Shown here piece by piece: positions 1-10,784 of a stretch of DNA of 64,000 nucleotides. A program made the position numbers and the translations under genes. The notes under the pieces were generated by a model, which was given only the letters and a program-made list of their open reading frames with translations, was not told the DNA's origin and ran no database searches. This stretch comes from Mesorhizobium sp. B2-3-12 (lineage in GTDB: Bacteria > Pseudomonadota > Alphaproteobacteria > Rhizobiales > Rhizobiaceae), in NCBI RefSeq assembly GCF_006442205.1, contig NZ_VFVR01000001.1, forward strand, positions 868,001 through 932,000, given 5' to 3'. How positions within the stretch are numbered: position 1 is the stretch's first letter; the number at the start of each line of letters is the position of its first letter.

Positions 1-396
1 GGGCGGCTTCATCGGATGCTTGTTCTGGATGGAGAAGCGATTGGCGACCTTCGATTCGGCAACGGGAACGCCGACCGATTTGACGATCTTCTTCGCCTGC
101 TCCTTGTTCATGGCGAGAGCCGAGGCGAGCACGCCCGAATGAGTATAGGGAATGCCGAGATATTCGAGGATGCCCTGGATGGTGCCGTCCTCGCCAAAAG
201 GCCCGTGCAGCGCATTGAAGGCGACGTCGGGCCGAAGCTCGGCAAGCACCGAGCCGACATCGCGCCCGACATCGACGCGGGTGACCTGGTAGCCTTCCTG
301 TTCGAGTGCATCGGCACAGGCCTTTCCGGAAGACAGGGACACGGGCCGCTCGGACGAGAAACCTCCCAGCAATACGGCCACATGCTTGTTCTTCAT
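1..396 (-). CDS. ddl: D-alanine--D-alanine ligase, N-terminal part (cut by window edge)
   Basis: ATP-dependent ligase that makes D-Ala-D-Ala for the peptidoglycan precursor in the cytoplasm. Only the first 132 codons are present; the frame is open through base 1. It starts [20 protein letters not shown], the typical Ddl N-terminus with the glycine-rich loop, and contains [10 protein letters not shown] and an MNKEQAKKI segment at the start of the ATP-grasp part. It follows murB on the same strand after a 301-base gap, the usual alphaproteobacterial position before ftsQ-ftsA-ftsZ, which would lie beyond the window. The long gap suggests it has its own promoter. Confidence 0.95.
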   Translation of the reverse strand, partial: MKNKHVAVLLGGFSSERPVSLSSGKACADALEQEGYQVTRVDVGRDVGSVLAELRPDVAFNALHGPFGEDGTIQGILEYLGIPYTHSGVLASALAMNKEQAKKIVKSVGVPVAESKVANRFSIQNKHPMKPP

Positions 397-448
397 TCCC
401 CGTCATCCCCTCTCATGGCGGACCAAAAACCAAGATTTCCGCAACATT

Positions 449-627
449 GAGTCCGAGTCTCCCGGCAGGTTGCCCCCCAGACGGAAAACGCGGGTAACGC
501 GTCGAACGACTCAAATCAGGAAACGCTTTGGAGCAGAGAATCAGAGAGTTGATTCACTGGCAAGTGCCTATGATTCCGAGAGATTCACTTTGTGAGAAAA
601 TGGATGCGAAAACCGTCTCGCTGAGTC
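449..627. promoter_or_regulatory. Cluster of eight GANTC sites in the murB-ddl gap
   Basis: The gene-free stretch 397-697 holds eight GANTC sequences starting at 449, 455, 508, 538, 551, 572, 582 and 623. Chance would give about one. GANTC is the methylation target of the cell-cycle methyltransferase CcrM in Alphaproteobacteria. The cluster lies directly upstream of ddl and so of the presumed ddl-ftsQAZ transcript. A regulatory role is inference; the density is what the sequence shows. Confidence 0.5.
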
Positions 628-662
628 TTTGCAGCAACGGTTTCGAGGCTTTTGAGAAGGTG

Positions 663-691
663 TTGAAGTTCATCCATCACGTGAACTTCAA
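663..691. repeat. 10-bp perfect inverted repeat just after murB
   Basis: TTGAAGTTCA at 663-672 is repeated inverted at 682-691 with a 9-base spacer, ending 6 bases beyond the murB stop. On the murB strand it could fold into a strong hairpin, but no U-run follows. It could be a processing/pausing hairpin or an operator for the ddl promoter region rather than a classic terminator. Confidence 0.4.
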
Positions 692-697
692 GCCACC

Positions 698-1663
698 TTA
701 AAGCAGCTGGCCGAGGAACTCCTGCACGGCGTGTCCGGAGCGGAAATTGCCGATGCGCTTGATCTCCCACTGCAGCCGGATGCCGGAATGTTCCAGCACC
801 CGCGCGCGCACCGTCTCGCCGAGATATTCGAGGTCGTAGCCGGTCGCGGTGCCGGTGTTGATCATGAAGTTGCAGTGCATCGGCGACATCTGCGCGCCGC
901 CGATCATCAGGCCCCGGCAACCCGCCTTGTCGATCTCCTTCCAGGCCGACGTGCCTTCCGGATTCTTGAAGGTCGAGCCGCCCGTCTTCTCACGGATCGG
1001 CTGCACGGTCTCGCGATGGTTCTGCACGGCGTCCATCGCCGCCTTGATCGTCGCCTTGTCCTCTGGATACCCCTCGAACCATGCCGACGTAAAAATCACG
1101 CCCGGTGTCGCTGCCGAATGTCGATAGGAATATTCCATGTCTTCGGCCAGGAAGGTCACGATATCGCCTTTGCGATTCACACCCTGCAGCTCGACAACCC
1201 GTTCGCGTGTCTCCACGCCGTTGGCGCCGGCGTTCATAATTAGCGCACCACCGATGGCACCTGGAATGCCGTGATAGAAATGGAAGCCGCCAATGCCTTC
1301 CTCCAGGGCAAACGCGGCCAAGCGTTTGTCTGGGGCAGCGGCGCCTGCCTTAATCGCACCGCTAGGCGCTCTTTCAATCTGGCCAAATCCTTTGGCCGAA
1401 AGCCTGACGACGAAACCGGGAATACCGCCGTCGCGCACAAGAAGGTTCGATCCGACACCGACAACGGTCAGCGGGATTTCCTCCGGCACCGCGCGCATAA
1501 ACGCGGCAAGGTCCTCCTCGTCCGCCGGCTGGAACAGCGCCTCGGCAAGGCCGCCTGCCCGGAACCAGGTGATCTTGTCCATCTCGGCATTCGGCGTGAC
1601 GCGGCCGCGCAGGCCTGCAAGCCGGTCGCCAAGTCTGTCGATCATGGCCTGGCCGTTCATCAT
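698..1663 (-). CDS. murB: UDP-N-acetylenolpyruvoylglucosamine reductase
   Basis: Cytoplasmic FAD enzyme that reduces UDP-GlcNAc-enolpyruvate to UDP-MurNAc with NADPH. The 321 residues show the FAD-binding stretch [30 protein letters not shown], and the [10 protein letters not shown] segment carrying the catalytic serine. I place the start at 1663 because its ATG overlaps the murC stop (ATGA); the frame stays open further upstream but that part lies inside murC. It is the last gene of the tightly packed mur block before the gap to ddl. Confidence 0.96.
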   Translation of the reverse strand: MMNGQAMIDRLGDRLAGLRGRVTPNAEMDKITWFRAGGLAEALFQPADEEDLAAFMRAVPEEIPLTVVGVGSNLLVRDGGIPGFVVRLSAKGFGQIERAPSGAIKAGAAAPDKRLAAFALEEGIGGFHFYHGIPGAIGGALIMNAGANGVETRERVVELQGVNRKGDIVTFLAEDMEYSYRHSAATPGVIFTSAWFEGYPEDKATIKAAMDAVQNHRETVQPIREKTGGSTFKNPEGTSAWKEIDKAGCRGLMIGGAQMSPMHCNFMINTGTATGYDLEYLGETVRARVLEHSGIRLQWEIKRIGNFRSGHAVQEFLGQLL

Positions 1664-3060
1664 GAGGCGGCGAGCTCCTTCGGCAGCGCATAGGCCCATT
1701 GGGTGATGTTGCCTGCGCCGAGGAAGACCACGAAGTCGCCAGGCTTCGCCAGCTCACGGATGATCGGCGCGATATCGGCCGGCCCCTCGATGTAGCGGGC
1801 ATCACGATGACCGCCGGCGCGGATGCGCGACACCAGCGCATCCGATGTCACGCCGTCGATCGGCTCTTCGCCGGCAGCGTAGACCGGAGCCACCATCACC
1901 GTATCGGCGTCGTTGAAGCAGGCGGAGAACTCGTTGAACAGATCATGCAGCCGGGTAAAGCGGTGCGGCTGGGCAATGGCGATGACACGCCCCTTAGTGG
2001 CGCTGCGCGCCGCCTTCAGCACCGCCGAGATTTCGACCGGGTGATGGCCATAGTCGTCGAACACGTCGACGCCGTTCCAGGAGCCGGTATGGGTGAAGCG
2101 GCGCTTGACGCCGGCGAAGGACGACAGGCCCTTCTTGATCGCCTCGGCCGACAGGCCGAGCTCGTGCGCGACGGCGATCGCCGCGGTGGCGTTGGAGACG
2201 TTGTGGAGGCCAGGCATCGGCAGGCGCAGGCCCGCGATCGTCGTCTGGCCGCGCCCCTTGCGGTCGCGAATGACCACGTCGAACTCCGAAGTGGCGCCCG
2301 CCATGCGGTGGTTGGTGAAGCGCACGTCGGCCTGCGCGTTCTCGCCATAGGTGATGACGCGCCGGTCCTCGATGCGGCCGACCAGCGCCTGCACTTCCGG
2401 GTGGTCCGTGCACATCACGCCAAAGCCGTAGAACGGCACGTTCTCGACGAACTGGCGGAACGCCTCGCGCACCTTGTCGAAGCTGCCATAGTGATCGAGA
2501 TGCTCGGGATCGATGTTGGTGACGACGGCAATGTCGGCCGGCAGCTTGAGGAAGGTCCCATCGCTCTCGTCGGCCTCGACCACCATCCACTCGCCGTCGC
2601 CCATGCGGGCATTGGTGCCGTAGGCATTGATGATGCCGCCATTGATGACGGTCGGATCGAGCCCGCCGGCCTCGAGCAAGGTCGCCACCATCGAGGTCGT
2701 CGTCGTCTTGCCATGCGTGCCGCCGATGGCGACGGCCTGGCGGAAGCGCATCAGCTCGGCCAGCATTTCGGCGCGGCGGACGATGGGTAGCAATTTCTCC
2801 CGCGCGGCCTTCAGTTCCGGATTGGATTTCTTGATCGCCGTCGAAACGACGATGACCTCGGCATCGCCGAGATTCTCCGCCTTGTGGCCGACGAAGCAGT
2901 CAATGCCCTTGTCGCGCAGCCGCTGCACATTGGCGCTGTCGGCCTGGTCGGACCCCTGCACCTTGTAGCCGAGATTGTGCAGCACCTCGGCGATGCCGCT
3001 CATGCCGATGCCGCCAATGCCGATGAAATGCACAAGGCCGATGGTCTGCGGCATCTTCAT
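1660..3060 (-). CDS. murC: UDP-N-acetylmuramate--L-alanine ligase
   Basis: Adds L-alanine to UDP-MurNAc with ATP, the first step of stem-peptide synthesis. The 466 residues are normal for MurC. The N-terminal Rossmann-like part has [17 protein letters not shown], followed by the Mur ligase P-loop [10 protein letters not shown] near residue 113 and the EADESDGTF and [10 protein letters not shown] motifs. Its start overlaps the murG stop by four bases and its stop overlaps the murB start, indicating translational coupling. Confidence 0.97.
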   Translation of the reverse strand: MKMPQTIGLVHFIGIGGIGMSGIAEVLHNLGYKVQGSDQADSANVQRLRDKGIDCFVGHKAENLGDAEVIVVSTAIKKSNPELKAAREKLLPIVRRAEMLAELMRFRQAVAIGGTHGKTTTTSMVATLLEAGGLDPTVINGGIINAYGTNARMGDGEWMVVEADESDGTFLKLPADIAVVTNIDPEHLDHYGSFDKVREAFRQFVENVPFYGFGVMCTDHPEVQALVGRIEDRRVITYGENAQADVRFTNHRMAGATSEFDVVIRDRKGRGQTTIAGLRLPMPGLHNVSNATAAIAVAHELGLSAEAIKKGLSSFAGVKRRFTHTGSWNGVDVFDDYGHHPVEISAVLKAARSATKGRVIAIAQPHRFTRLHDLFNEFSACFNDADTVMVAPVYAAGEEPIDGVTSDALVSRIRAGGHRDARYIEGPADIAPIIRELAKPGDFVVFLGAGNITQWAYALPKELAAS

Positions 3061-4184
3061 GCGTGCGTCCCCTTCCTGAAATCCGATACTGTTTTGCGGG
3101 ACGCAATAGCCTCTGTGAGGTCGGCGAGCAACCGCGCCGCGTCGGGCCTGCCGACCGACCTGGCCGCGGCAGCCATCGTCGCCAGCCGCTCCGGCTCGTC
3201 CATCAGGGCGCCGAGCAATGCCGCGATGCGCTCGGGCGAAAGCGAGGATTGCGCATGCACTTCGCCGCCGCCGGCCGCGGCAAGGGCCGCCGCATTGGCC
3301 GCCTGGTCGTGATCGAGCGCATAGGGGTAAGGCACCAGCAGCGCCGGCCGGCCGATGACGGCGATCTCCGACACGGTCGAGGCGCCGGAACGCGAGATTA
3401 CAAGATGCGCCGCGGCAATGCGCGCCGCCATGTCGGTGAAGAAGGGCGAAACCTCGACGGCGACGCCAAGGGCGGCATAGGCTGCCTTCACCCGCGCCAC
3501 GTCGTCCGCGCGCGCCTGCTGCGTGATCAGCAATCGCTTGCGTTGTGCATCGGAAAGCAGCGCGATCGCCCCCGGCATGGCATCGGAAAAGAATTGCGCG
3601 CCCTGGCTGCCGCCGAACACCAGCAGGCGGAAAGGCTCGTCCCCGGTCGAAGCCGCGTAAGGTGCCCTGGCTGCTTCGAGCACAGCCGGCCTGACCGGAT
3701 TGCCGGTCGTCACCGTCTTGGCACCGGCCGCACTCTCGTCCTGCGGCAGGAAGCCGCCGGCGATCGCATCGACACGGCCGGCCAGCGCCCGGTTGGCGCG
3801 CCCCATCACGGCGTTCTGCTCGTGGATCAGCGTCGGCACCTTACGGCGCGTCGCCGCGTAGAGCGGCGGCAGGGTCGGATAGCCGCCGAAGCCGACCACG
3901 GCCTCCGGCTTGATCCTGCCGATGATGGCGGAGGCCTGCCGCACGCCGCGCCAGATTTTCCAGAAGGCGCCAAGCAGGGCGACGGGGTTTTTCGAGCCCA
4001 TCGTCGCCGACTGGATCGGATGGATGGCGGCGGCCGGGAAATGGCCGGCAAACCGCTCGGCGCGGGTATCGGTCGCCAGATGCACCGACCAGCCGCGCTC
4101 GATCAGTTCATGCGCCAGCGCTTCGGCTGGAAACAGGTGTCCGCCGGTGCCACCCGCGCACAGAAGAATAACGCCTCTGGCCAT
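3057..4184 (-). CDS. murG: Lipid II synthase (UDP-GlcNAc:lipid I GlcNAc transferase)
   Basis: Peripheral membrane GT28 glycosyltransferase that transfers GlcNAc to lipid I on the inner face of the cytoplasmic membrane. The N-terminus carries [17 protein letters not shown] (lipid-acceptor G-loop); GGSQGAQFF and the C-terminal [24 protein letters not shown] with a following DHDQAANA helix match the UDP-GlcNAc site. Length 375 is typical. One base separates it from ftsW upstream, and it overlaps murC downstream. Confidence 0.97.
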   Translation of the reverse strand: MARGVILLCAGGTGGHLFPAEALAHELIERGWSVHLATDTRAERFAGHFPAAAIHPIQSATMGSKNPVALLGAFWKIWRGVRQASAIIGRIKPEAVVGFGGYPTLPPLYAATRRKVPTLIHEQNAVMGRANRALAGRVDAIAGGFLPQDESAAGAKTVTTGNPVRPAVLEAARAPYAASTGDEPFRLLVFGGSQGAQFFSDAMPGAIALLSDAQRKRLLITQQARADDVARVKAAYAALGVAVEVSPFFTDMAARIAAAHLVISRSGASTVSEIAVIGRPALLVPYPYALDHDQAANAAALAAAGGGEVHAQSSLSPERIAALLGALMDEPERLATMAAAARSVGRPDAARLLADLTEAIASRKTVSDFRKGTHA

Positions 4185-4185
4185 G

Positions 4186-5337
4186 TCACTCCGCCGGCAT
4201 GGCGCGCTGCGGCAGCGTAAAGCCCATCTGCTTGCGCTTTTCCGGCCGCTTGCGCGTCAGCGCCAGCACCATGCCCATGGAGATGGCGATCGCAATCTGC
4301 GAGGAGCCGCCATAGGAGATGAAGGGCAGCGTCATGCCCTTGGCCGGCATCAGTTGCAGGTTGACGCACATGTTGATGACGGCCTGCAAGCCAAAGACCG
4401 TGACGAGCCCTCCGACGGCATAGCGGGTGAAGTCGTCATGCTCCTTCATCGCAGCATTGAGGCCGCGCAGCACGATGAAGGCGAAGAGCGACATGATGAA
4501 GAAGCACATGATCAGCCCGAACTCCTCACCAGCGACCGAGAAGACGAAATCGGTGTGAGCGTCCGGAACAATGCGCTTGACGGTTCCCTCGCCCGGCCCG
4601 ACGCCAAACCAGTTGCCGTTGATCAGTGCCTCGCGGCCCATATCGACCTGGAACGTATCGCCCTCGCCGGTCAGGAATTTGTCGATGCGCAGGGCAACGT
4701 GCGGGAACACCGTGTAGGCGGCGAACACGCCACCGACGCCCAAGCCGCCGAGCACGATGATCCACATCCAGGGCAGCCCCGCCATGAAGAACATGATGCC
4801 CCAGGTGCCGGTGGTCAGCATGGTCTGGCCGAGGTCCGGCTGCGCCACCAGCAGCGACACGACCAGCACCAGCAGCAGCATGGCGAACAGATTGCCGGGA
4901 ATGTCAGGCTGGCGCTTGTGCTCGGCGAACAGCCACGCGCACATGATGACGAAGGCCGGTTTGAGGAATTCCGAAGGCTGGATCGACAGGCCGGCAAGCG
5001 ACACCCAGCGGCGCGCGCCCTTCACCTCGACGCCGACATAGAGCACCGCCACCATCAGCACCAGCATTAGGCACAGCATGATCAGCGACATGCGCCGGAT
5101 CTCTCTGGAATCGAGGAAGGAGACCGCCAGCATCACGCCGAGCGCCGGTACGGTGAAGATGATCTGCCTTGTGGCGAAGTGGAAGCTGTCGAGGCCGATG
5201 CGTTCGGCGACCGCGGGACTTGCCGCGAAGGACAAGACGATGCCGAGCCCCATCAGCGACAGGAACGCCGCCAGGAACCAGCGATCGATCGTCCACCACC
5301 AGGTTGCGACCGGACTTTTGTCGAGACGGCTCTGCAT
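4186..5337 (-). CDS. ftsW: Peptidoglycan glycosyltransferase FtsW (SEDS family)
   Basis: Septal SEDS polymerase that works with FtsI. The 383-residue protein has about ten hydrophobic segments, and near the C-terminus the SEDS signature PFISYGGSS within [18 protein letters not shown]. The start ATG overlaps the murD stop by one base (TAATG). Its position between murD and murG is the conserved dcw order. Confidence 0.96.
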   Translation of the reverse strand: MQSRLDKSPVATWWWTIDRWFLAAFLSLMGLGIVLSFAASPAVAERIGLDSFHFATRQIIFTVPALGVMLAVSFLDSREIRRMSLIMLCLMLVLMVAVLYVGVEVKGARRWVSLAGLSIQPSEFLKPAFVIMCAWLFAEHKRQPDIPGNLFAMLLLVLVVSLLVAQPDLGQTMLTTGTWGIMFFMAGLPWMWIIVLGGLGVGGVFAAYTVFPHVALRIDKFLTGEGDTFQVDMGREALINGNWFGVGPGEGTVKRIVPDAHTDFVFSVAGEEFGLIMCFFIMSLFAFIVLRGLNAAMKEHDDFTRYAVGGLVTVFGLQAVINMCVNLQLMPAKGMTLPFISYGGSSQIAIAISMGMVLALTRKRPEKRKQMGFTLPQRAMPAE

Positions 5338-6737
5338 TATCGTGCCCCTCCGATGGGTTTGACGCCATCTATAGCGCTCGCAGCTTGCCTGAAGGCTTCG
5401 CCGCGAACCTCGAAATTCTTGAACTGGTCGAAACTGGCGCAGGCCGGCGAGAGCAGCACCACCGCCTCGCCGCTGTCGTCTTTGGCTGCGTCCTGCGCGG
5501 CGTGCTCGACCGCGGCCGCCAACGTGCCCGAGATCTCGTAGGGCACGGCCTCGCCCAGCGTCGCCGAAAAGGCGGGGGCGGCCTCACCGATCAGATAGGC
5601 CTTGGCGATGCGCGGGAAGAAGCCGCGCAGCGGCTCGATGCCGCCTTCCTTGGGCAGCCCGCCGGCGATCCAGTAGATGCGGTTGAAACTCGACAGCGCC
5701 GGTGCCGCGGCATCGGCATTGGTCGCCTTGGAATCGTTGACGAACAGCACATGATCCTTGCGGCCGACCTGCTCCATGCGATGGGCCAGGCCCGGGAAGC
5801 TTTCGAGCCCCGACTGGATCTCGCCGAGGTCGAGGCCGACCCTGAGGCAAGCGGCGACGGCGGCCAGCGCGTTCTGCGCATTGTGCTGGCCGCGCAGCGA
5901 GCCGATGCCGTCGAGGAAGGCGACACGGCTGTAGCGGCCATGCACGGCTTCCATCAGATTGGTGCCGTCGGCGAAATAGCCGTCGGTCAGCGGCAGACGC
6001 TTGGAAATGCGGATGACCTGCCGTCCCGCCCGCTCCAGCCGCTCGGCGATCTGCGCGCACCAGGAATCGTCGATGCCAATGATCGCCGTTTCGCTGCCCG
6101 CCACCAGCCGCTCCTTGATCGAGGCGTAGTGCTGCATGGTGCCATGGCGGTCGAGATGGTCGGGCGTCAGATTGAGCAGGATGCCGGCCGTCGGATTGAT
6201 CGAGGGCGCAAGGTCGATCTGGTAGGACGAGCATTCGACCACATAGTGCCGATCGGGCTTCGGCGGGTCGAGCGTCATCACCGCGCGGCCGATATTGCCG
6301 CCCATCTGCGTGTCGCGCCCGCTGGCTTGAAGGATATGCGCCGTCAGCGCGGTCGTCGTCGACTTGCCGTTGGTGCCGGTTATCCCGACGAAGGGAGCGG
6401 TCGGCGCGCCGAGGGTCCGTTCGCGGCAGAACAGTTCGATGTCGCCGATCACCTCGACGCCGGCGCCGCGTGCGAGCTCCACCGTCCAGTGCGGCTTGGG
6501 ATGCGTCAAAGGCACGCCGGGCGACAGCACGAAGGCCGAGAATTTCGCCCAGTCGGCGCCCCGCAGGTCGGCGGTGGCGATGCCGGTGGCGGCGGCCTTG
6601 GCGACGCTGTCGGGATTGTCGTCCCAGGCCAGAACATCAGCGCCCCCCTCGATCAGCGCGCGCGCCGTGGCGATCCCCGAGCCACCCAGCCCGAAGAGCG
6701 AAACGCGCTTGCCTGCGAAGGATGCGGCGGGGATCAA
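5337..6737 (-). CDS. murD: UDP-N-acetylmuramoyl-L-alanine--D-glutamate ligase
   Basis: Cytoplasmic Mur ligase that adds D-glutamate. It is 466 residues long, with a start-proximal [17 protein letters not shown] nucleotide-sugar-binding segment, the P-loop [12 protein letters not shown] at about residue 121, and [13 protein letters not shown] in the central domain. It lies 8 bases downstream of the mraY stop and is coupled to ftsW. Confidence 0.96.
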   Translation of the reverse strand: MIPAASFAGKRVSLFGLGGSGIATARALIEGGADVLAWDDNPDSVAKAAATGIATADLRGADWAKFSAFVLSPGVPLTHPKPHWTVELARGAGVEVIGDIELFCRERTLGAPTAPFVGITGTNGKSTTTALTAHILQASGRDTQMGGNIGRAVMTLDPPKPDRHYVVECSSYQIDLAPSINPTAGILLNLTPDHLDRHGTMQHYASIKERLVAGSETAIIGIDDSWCAQIAERLERAGRQVIRISKRLPLTDGYFADGTNLMEAVHGRYSRVAFLDGIGSLRGQHNAQNALAAVAACLRVGLDLGEIQSGLESFPGLAHRMEQVGRKDHVLFVNDSKATNADAAAPALSSFNRIYWIAGGLPKEGGIEPLRGFFPRIAKAYLIGEAAPAFSATLGEAVPYEISGTLAAAVEHAAQDAAKDDSGEAVVLLSPACASFDQFKNFEVRGEAFRQAASAIDGVKPIGGAR

Positions 6738-6745
6738 AGGGCAGC

Positions 6746-7828
6746 CTATCTGAGCTTGAGGGTGGAAAGGCCGACCAGCGCCAGGATGACAGCGATGATC
6801 CAGAAGCGGATCACCACCTGGCTTTCGGTCCAGCCGAGCTTTTCGAAATGATGGTGGATCGGCGCCATCAGGAAGACCCGCTTCCCGGTCATCTTGAAGT
6901 AGCCGACCTGGATGATCACCGAGAGGATCTCGACCACGAACAGGCCGCCGACGATGACCAGCACGATCTCGTGCTTGGTCGCCACCGCGACAGTGCCGAT
7001 CAGGCCACCCATGGCGAGCGACCCGGTGTCGCCCATGAAGATCGCCGCCGGCGGCGCGTTGAACCAGAGGAAGCCGAGGCCGGCGCCGATGACCGCGCCA
7101 AGCACGACCGCCAGTTCACCGGTGCCGGGCACGAAATGGATCTGCAGATATTCGGCGAACACCGCGTTGCCCGAGAGGTAGGCGATGACGCCGAACGACG
7201 CCGCAGCGATCATGATCGGCACGATCGCCAGGCCGTCGAGACCGTCGGTCAGGTTCACCGCATTGCCGGCGCCGACGATGACGAAGCAGGAGAACGGAAT
7301 GAAGAACCAGCCGAGATTGACGATGAATTCCTTGGCGAAGGGGAATGTCAGCGACGACGAGAACGGCGCCTGGCCGTTGTGCATGATCACCCAGGCGGCA
7401 ATGCCGGCGATGATGAATTCAAGACCAAGCCGCGCCTTGCCGGAGAAGCCCAGATGCGACTGCTTGGTCACTTTCAGGTAGTCGTCGTAGAAGCCGATCG
7501 AGCCGAAGCCCAGCGTCACCAGCAGCACCACCCAGACATAGATGCTCGATAGGTTCGCCCATAAAAGCGAGGAGCCGATGATGCCGGACAGGATCATCAG
7601 TCCGCCCATGGTCGGCGTACCGGCCTTCTTGAAATGGGTCTGCGGCCCGTCGGCACGGATCGGCTGGCCCTTGCCTTGCCGGAGCCGCAGCGAATTGATG
7701 ATGGTCGGCCCGAAGATGAAGACGATCAGCGCCGAAGTGATCAGCGCCCCGCCGGTGCGGAACGTGATGTAGCGGAAGACGTTGAAGACGGAGACCTTGT
7801 CCGCGAAATCGACCAGCAGTGTGAACAT
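6746..7828 (-). CDS. mraY: Phospho-N-acetylmuramoyl-pentapeptide transferase
   Basis: Integral membrane enzyme that makes lipid I from UDP-MurNAc-pentapeptide and undecaprenyl phosphate. The 360-residue product beginning [15 protein letters not shown] has the family motifs [34 protein letters not shown] and the C-terminal [11 protein letters not shown]. The frame is open for 223 more codons upstream, but those lie antisense-free inside murF and do not resemble protein; the ATG at 7828, 17 bases past the murF stop, gives the standard length. Confidence 0.96.
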   Translation of the reverse strand: MFTLLVDFADKVSVFNVFRYITFRTGGALITSALIVFIFGPTIINSLRLRQGKGQPIRADGPQTHFKKAGTPTMGGLMILSGIIGSSLLWANLSSIYVWVVLLVTLGFGSIGFYDDYLKVTKQSHLGFSGKARLGLEFIIAGIAAWVIMHNGQAPFSSSLTFPFAKEFIVNLGWFFIPFSCFVIVGAGNAVNLTDGLDGLAIVPIMIAAASFGVIAYLSGNAVFAEYLQIHFVPGTGELAVVLGAVIGAGLGFLWFNAPPAAIFMGDTGSLAMGGLIGTVAVATKHEIVLVIVGGLFVVEILSVIIQVGYFKMTGKRVFLMAPIHHHFEKLGWTESQVVIRFWIIAVILALVGLSTLKLR

Positions 7829-7845
7829 GCGTTTTCGTCCCCCGA

Positions 7846-9279
7846 CTAGGTCTGGTTGCTGGTTGTCGTCTCGGCCGGGAATTTGCCCAGCAGCGCATCG
7901 ACCAGTTTTGCAAAACCGATGCCCTTCGACGATTTGATCATCACCACGTCGCCCGGCTTCAGCGCGGCGAGCAGCACCGGCTTCAACTCCTCGACGCCGG
8001 CGCGGTATTCCGTCTCGATATCGCCCGGCAGCGCGTCCGCCAGCGAGCGCATTTCCGGCCCGCCGAGAAAGACGGTGCGCGTGCCCGTGCCGACGATGAG
8101 ATCGGCAAGCGCGGCATGCAGCTTGGCCGAATGGTCGCCGAGTTCCAGCATGTCGCCAAGCACGGCGATGCGCCTGCCCTCGCCCGTCACCGGGGTTGCG
8201 TTGAGAAGCGCCATGGCGGCCGCCATCGAGGCCGGATTGGCGTTGTAGCTCTCGTCGATCAGCGTGATGTATCCCTTGGAATGGCGCAGCACATGGCGCT
8301 TGCCGCGGCCGCGCTCGGCGGAGAGATCCACCAGCGCCAACGCCACCTTGTCGAGATCGGCGCCGACCAGATGCGCGGCACCCAGCACCGCCAGCACATT
8401 CTGCACCATGTGCCGGCCGGGCGCTCCGATACGCGCGATCATGTCGTGGCCGCTGATCCTGGCGGCGATGTCGGAATGGTCGGCGTGCAACTCGCACTTG
8501 GTGAGCTTGAAGGTCGAGCGTGCATTCTCGCCGAAGCCATAGACATGCTCGACGCCGGCGGCCTGAGCCATCTTGTCCAGCAGCTTGAAACGCGCATCGT
8601 CGCGGTTGAGGACGGCGGCACCGTCGGGCTCCAGCCCTTCGAAAATCTCGGCCTTGGCCTTAGCGATCTCGTCCAGATTCTTGAAGAAGCCGAGATGCGC
8701 GGCCGCGATCATGGTGACGATGGCGACGTGCGGCCGCACCATCTTCACCAGCGGCCGGATCTCGTCGGGATGGTTCATGCCGATCTCGAACACGGCATAG
8801 TCGCAGTCGACGGGCATGCGCGCCAAGGTCAGCGGCACGCCCCAATGGTTGTTGAAGGACTGCGCCGAGGCATGCACCTTGCCGACGGATGAAAGCACGT
8901 GGCGCAGCGCCTCCTTGGTGGTGGTCTTGCCCGCCGATCCGGTGACCGCGATGACCTTGGCCTGTGAGCGCGTCCGCGCGGCGACACCGAGCTTTTCCAG
9001 CGCCACCAGGACGTCCTCGACGACGATGATCGGCGCCGTCAGCCGGCCGAGAGACGGCAGCTTGCCTTCCGCCACCACCAGCACGCCGGCGCCGGCCTTG
9101 ATGGCCGCGGTGACGAAGTCGTGGCCATCCATCGCCTCGCCCTTGATGGCAAAGAAGGCATCGCCCGGCTGCAGGCTGCGGCTGTCGATCGAAATGCCCG
9201 ATATGCCTTCCGGCATGGGGCCGAGCGGCCGCCCGTCCGTGGCGGCAATCAGCGCTTCCGAAGTCCACAGCAAATTCAT
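7846..9279 (-). CDS. murF: UDP-MurNAc-tripeptide--D-alanyl-D-alanine ligase
   Basis: Adds the D-Ala-D-Ala dipeptide made by Ddl. The 477-residue protein has the N-terminal MurE/F-like domain with [18 protein letters not shown], the P-loop [17 protein letters not shown] near residue 112, and the late motif [14 protein letters not shown]. The start overlaps the murE stop by four bases. Confidence 0.96.
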   Translation of the reverse strand: MNLLWTSEALIAATDGRPLGPMPEGISGISIDSRSLQPGDAFFAIKGEAMDGHDFVTAAIKAGAGVLVVAEGKLPSLGRLTAPIIVVEDVLVALEKLGVAARTRSQAKVIAVTGSAGKTTTKEALRHVLSSVGKVHASAQSFNNHWGVPLTLARMPVDCDYAVFEIGMNHPDEIRPLVKMVRPHVAIVTMIAAAHLGFFKNLDEIAKAKAEIFEGLEPDGAAVLNRDDARFKLLDKMAQAAGVEHVYGFGENARSTFKLTKCELHADHSDIAARISGHDMIARIGAPGRHMVQNVLAVLGAAHLVGADLDKVALALVDLSAERGRGKRHVLRHSKGYITLIDESYNANPASMAAAMALLNATPVTGEGRRIAVLGDMLELGDHSAKLHAALADLIVGTGTRTVFLGGPEMRSLADALPGDIETEYRAGVEELKPVLLAALKPGDVVMIKSSKGIGFAKLVDALLGKFPAETTTSNQT

Positions 9280-10730
9280 GCGGCGCGCTCCCTGAGCGCT
9301 GCCCGCACTTCCTCGTGGTCGGAGAAATGCAGCGTTTGCGAACCGATCGTCTGGCCTTCCTCATGCCCCTTGCCGGCCACGATCAGCGTGTCGCCGGCAT
9401 GCAGCATGGCGACTGCCTCGTGGATTGCCTTGCGCCGGTCGCCGATCTCGATGGCGCCGGGCGCCGCTGCAAGAATGGCGGCGCGGATCGTTTCCGGCAC
9501 TTCCGAGCGCGGATTGTCGTCGGTGACGATGACGACGTCGGCAAGCCGTGTCGCGATCTCGCCCATGATCGGCCGTTTGCCCCGGTCACGGTCGCCGCCG
9601 CAGCCGAACACGACCATCACCCGGCCGGTGGTGAACGGGCGTACCGACGCCAGCACATTCTGCAGCGCATCGGGCTTGTGAGCGTAGTCGACATAGACCG
9701 GCGCGCCGCCCGCCGTGGTGCCGACGAGGTCGAGCCGGCCCGGCGCGCCTTTCAATTTCTCCAGTGCCGCCAAGGCCTTGGCGACAGGCGTTCCAGTGGA
9801 AATGGCAAGTCCCGCCGAAACCAGCGCATTGGCGATCTGGAAATCACCGGCGAGCGGCAGGTCGATCTCGTGGATCACACCGTCGGCCTCGACCTCGGCA
9901 CGCTGGCGATGACGTTCATGCTCGACCCGCTTCAACCTGAGGAAATCGCCATGGCGGCCGACCGTCAGCACGTCGAGCCCGGCGGCTCGCGCCGCTTTTA
10001 TCGTCGGTTCAGACCACGGATCGTCGGCGAAGACGATCGCGGGCGCGCCCTTCGGCAGCAGCGTGTCGAACAGGCGCAATTTGGCGCGATGATAATCCTC
10101 AATGGTCGGATGGTAATCCATGTGGTCGCGGCCGAGATTGGTGAAACCGCCGGCGGCAAGCTTGACGCCGTCTAGGCGGCGCTGGTCGAGCCCGTGGCTG
10201 GAGGCCTCCATCGATGCGTGGGTAACGCCGGCATCCGCCAATTCCCTGAGCAACTGGTGCAGGGCGACCGGATCCGGCGTCGTCAGCGACCCATATTCGT
10301 TGCGGCCGGGCGCCACCACGCCGGTGGTGCCGATCGAGGCGGCGGCGTATCCCGCCTGCTCCCAGATCTGCCTGGTGAAGGCCGCGACCGACGTCTTACC
10401 GCTGGTGCCGGTCACCGCGACCATGGTTTGCGGCTGGTTGCCGAAGTGGCGGGCGGCGCTCAACGCCAATGCCAGGCGCGGATCATCGACCGCCAGCACC
10501 GGAACCGGCAAATCGCCAAGGCCGCTGCCTTTGCCCGCGACGATCGCGGCAGCGCCACGCTGGGCCGCGTCGGCGGCGTAGCTCGCGCCATCGGCCCTGG
10601 TTCCGGCGAGCGCGAAAAAGACGACGCCCGGTTTTACCTGGCGGGAATCCGACGAGATGCCGGTAACCTCCAGATCGGCGGAAGCTGTTCCTTCGACTGG
10701 CAGGATACCGGCTAGATCTTTGAGCTTCAT
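9276..10730 (-). CDS. murE: UDP-MurNAc-L-Ala-D-Glu--meso-diaminopimelate ligase
   Basis: Mur ligase that adds the third stem residue. The 484 residues include [18 protein letters not shown], the P-loop [17 protein letters not shown] and [11 protein letters not shown]. The motif DDNPRSE is the DNPR signature associated with meso-diaminopimelate specificity, as expected of a Gram-negative wall. It lies 54 bases after ftsI and is coupled to murF. Confidence 0.96.
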   Translation of the reverse strand: MKLKDLAGILPVEGTASADLEVTGISSDSRQVKPGVVFFALAGTRADGASYAADAAQRGAAAIVAGKGSGLGDLPVPVLAVDDPRLALALSAARHFGNQPQTMVAVTGTSGKTSVAAFTRQIWEQAGYAAASIGTTGVVAPGRNEYGSLTTPDPVALHQLLRELADAGVTHASMEASSHGLDQRRLDGVKLAAGGFTNLGRDHMDYHPTIEDYHRAKLRLFDTLLPKGAPAIVFADDPWSEPTIKAARAAGLDVLTVGRHGDFLRLKRVEHERHRQRAEVEADGVIHEIDLPLAGDFQIANALVSAGLAISTGTPVAKALAALEKLKGAPGRLDLVGTTAGGAPVYVDYAHKPDALQNVLASVRPFTTGRVMVVFGCGGDRDRGKRPIMGEIATRLADVVIVTDDNPRSEVPETIRAAILAAAPGAIEIGDRRKAIHEAVAMLHAGDTLIVAGKGHEEGQTIGSQTLHFSDHEEVRAALRERAA

Positions 10731-10784
10731 CGAGTCCCGTTCACCGCAACAAAATAGCGCGCAGTTGCCGGCGCGCCCTAAGAA

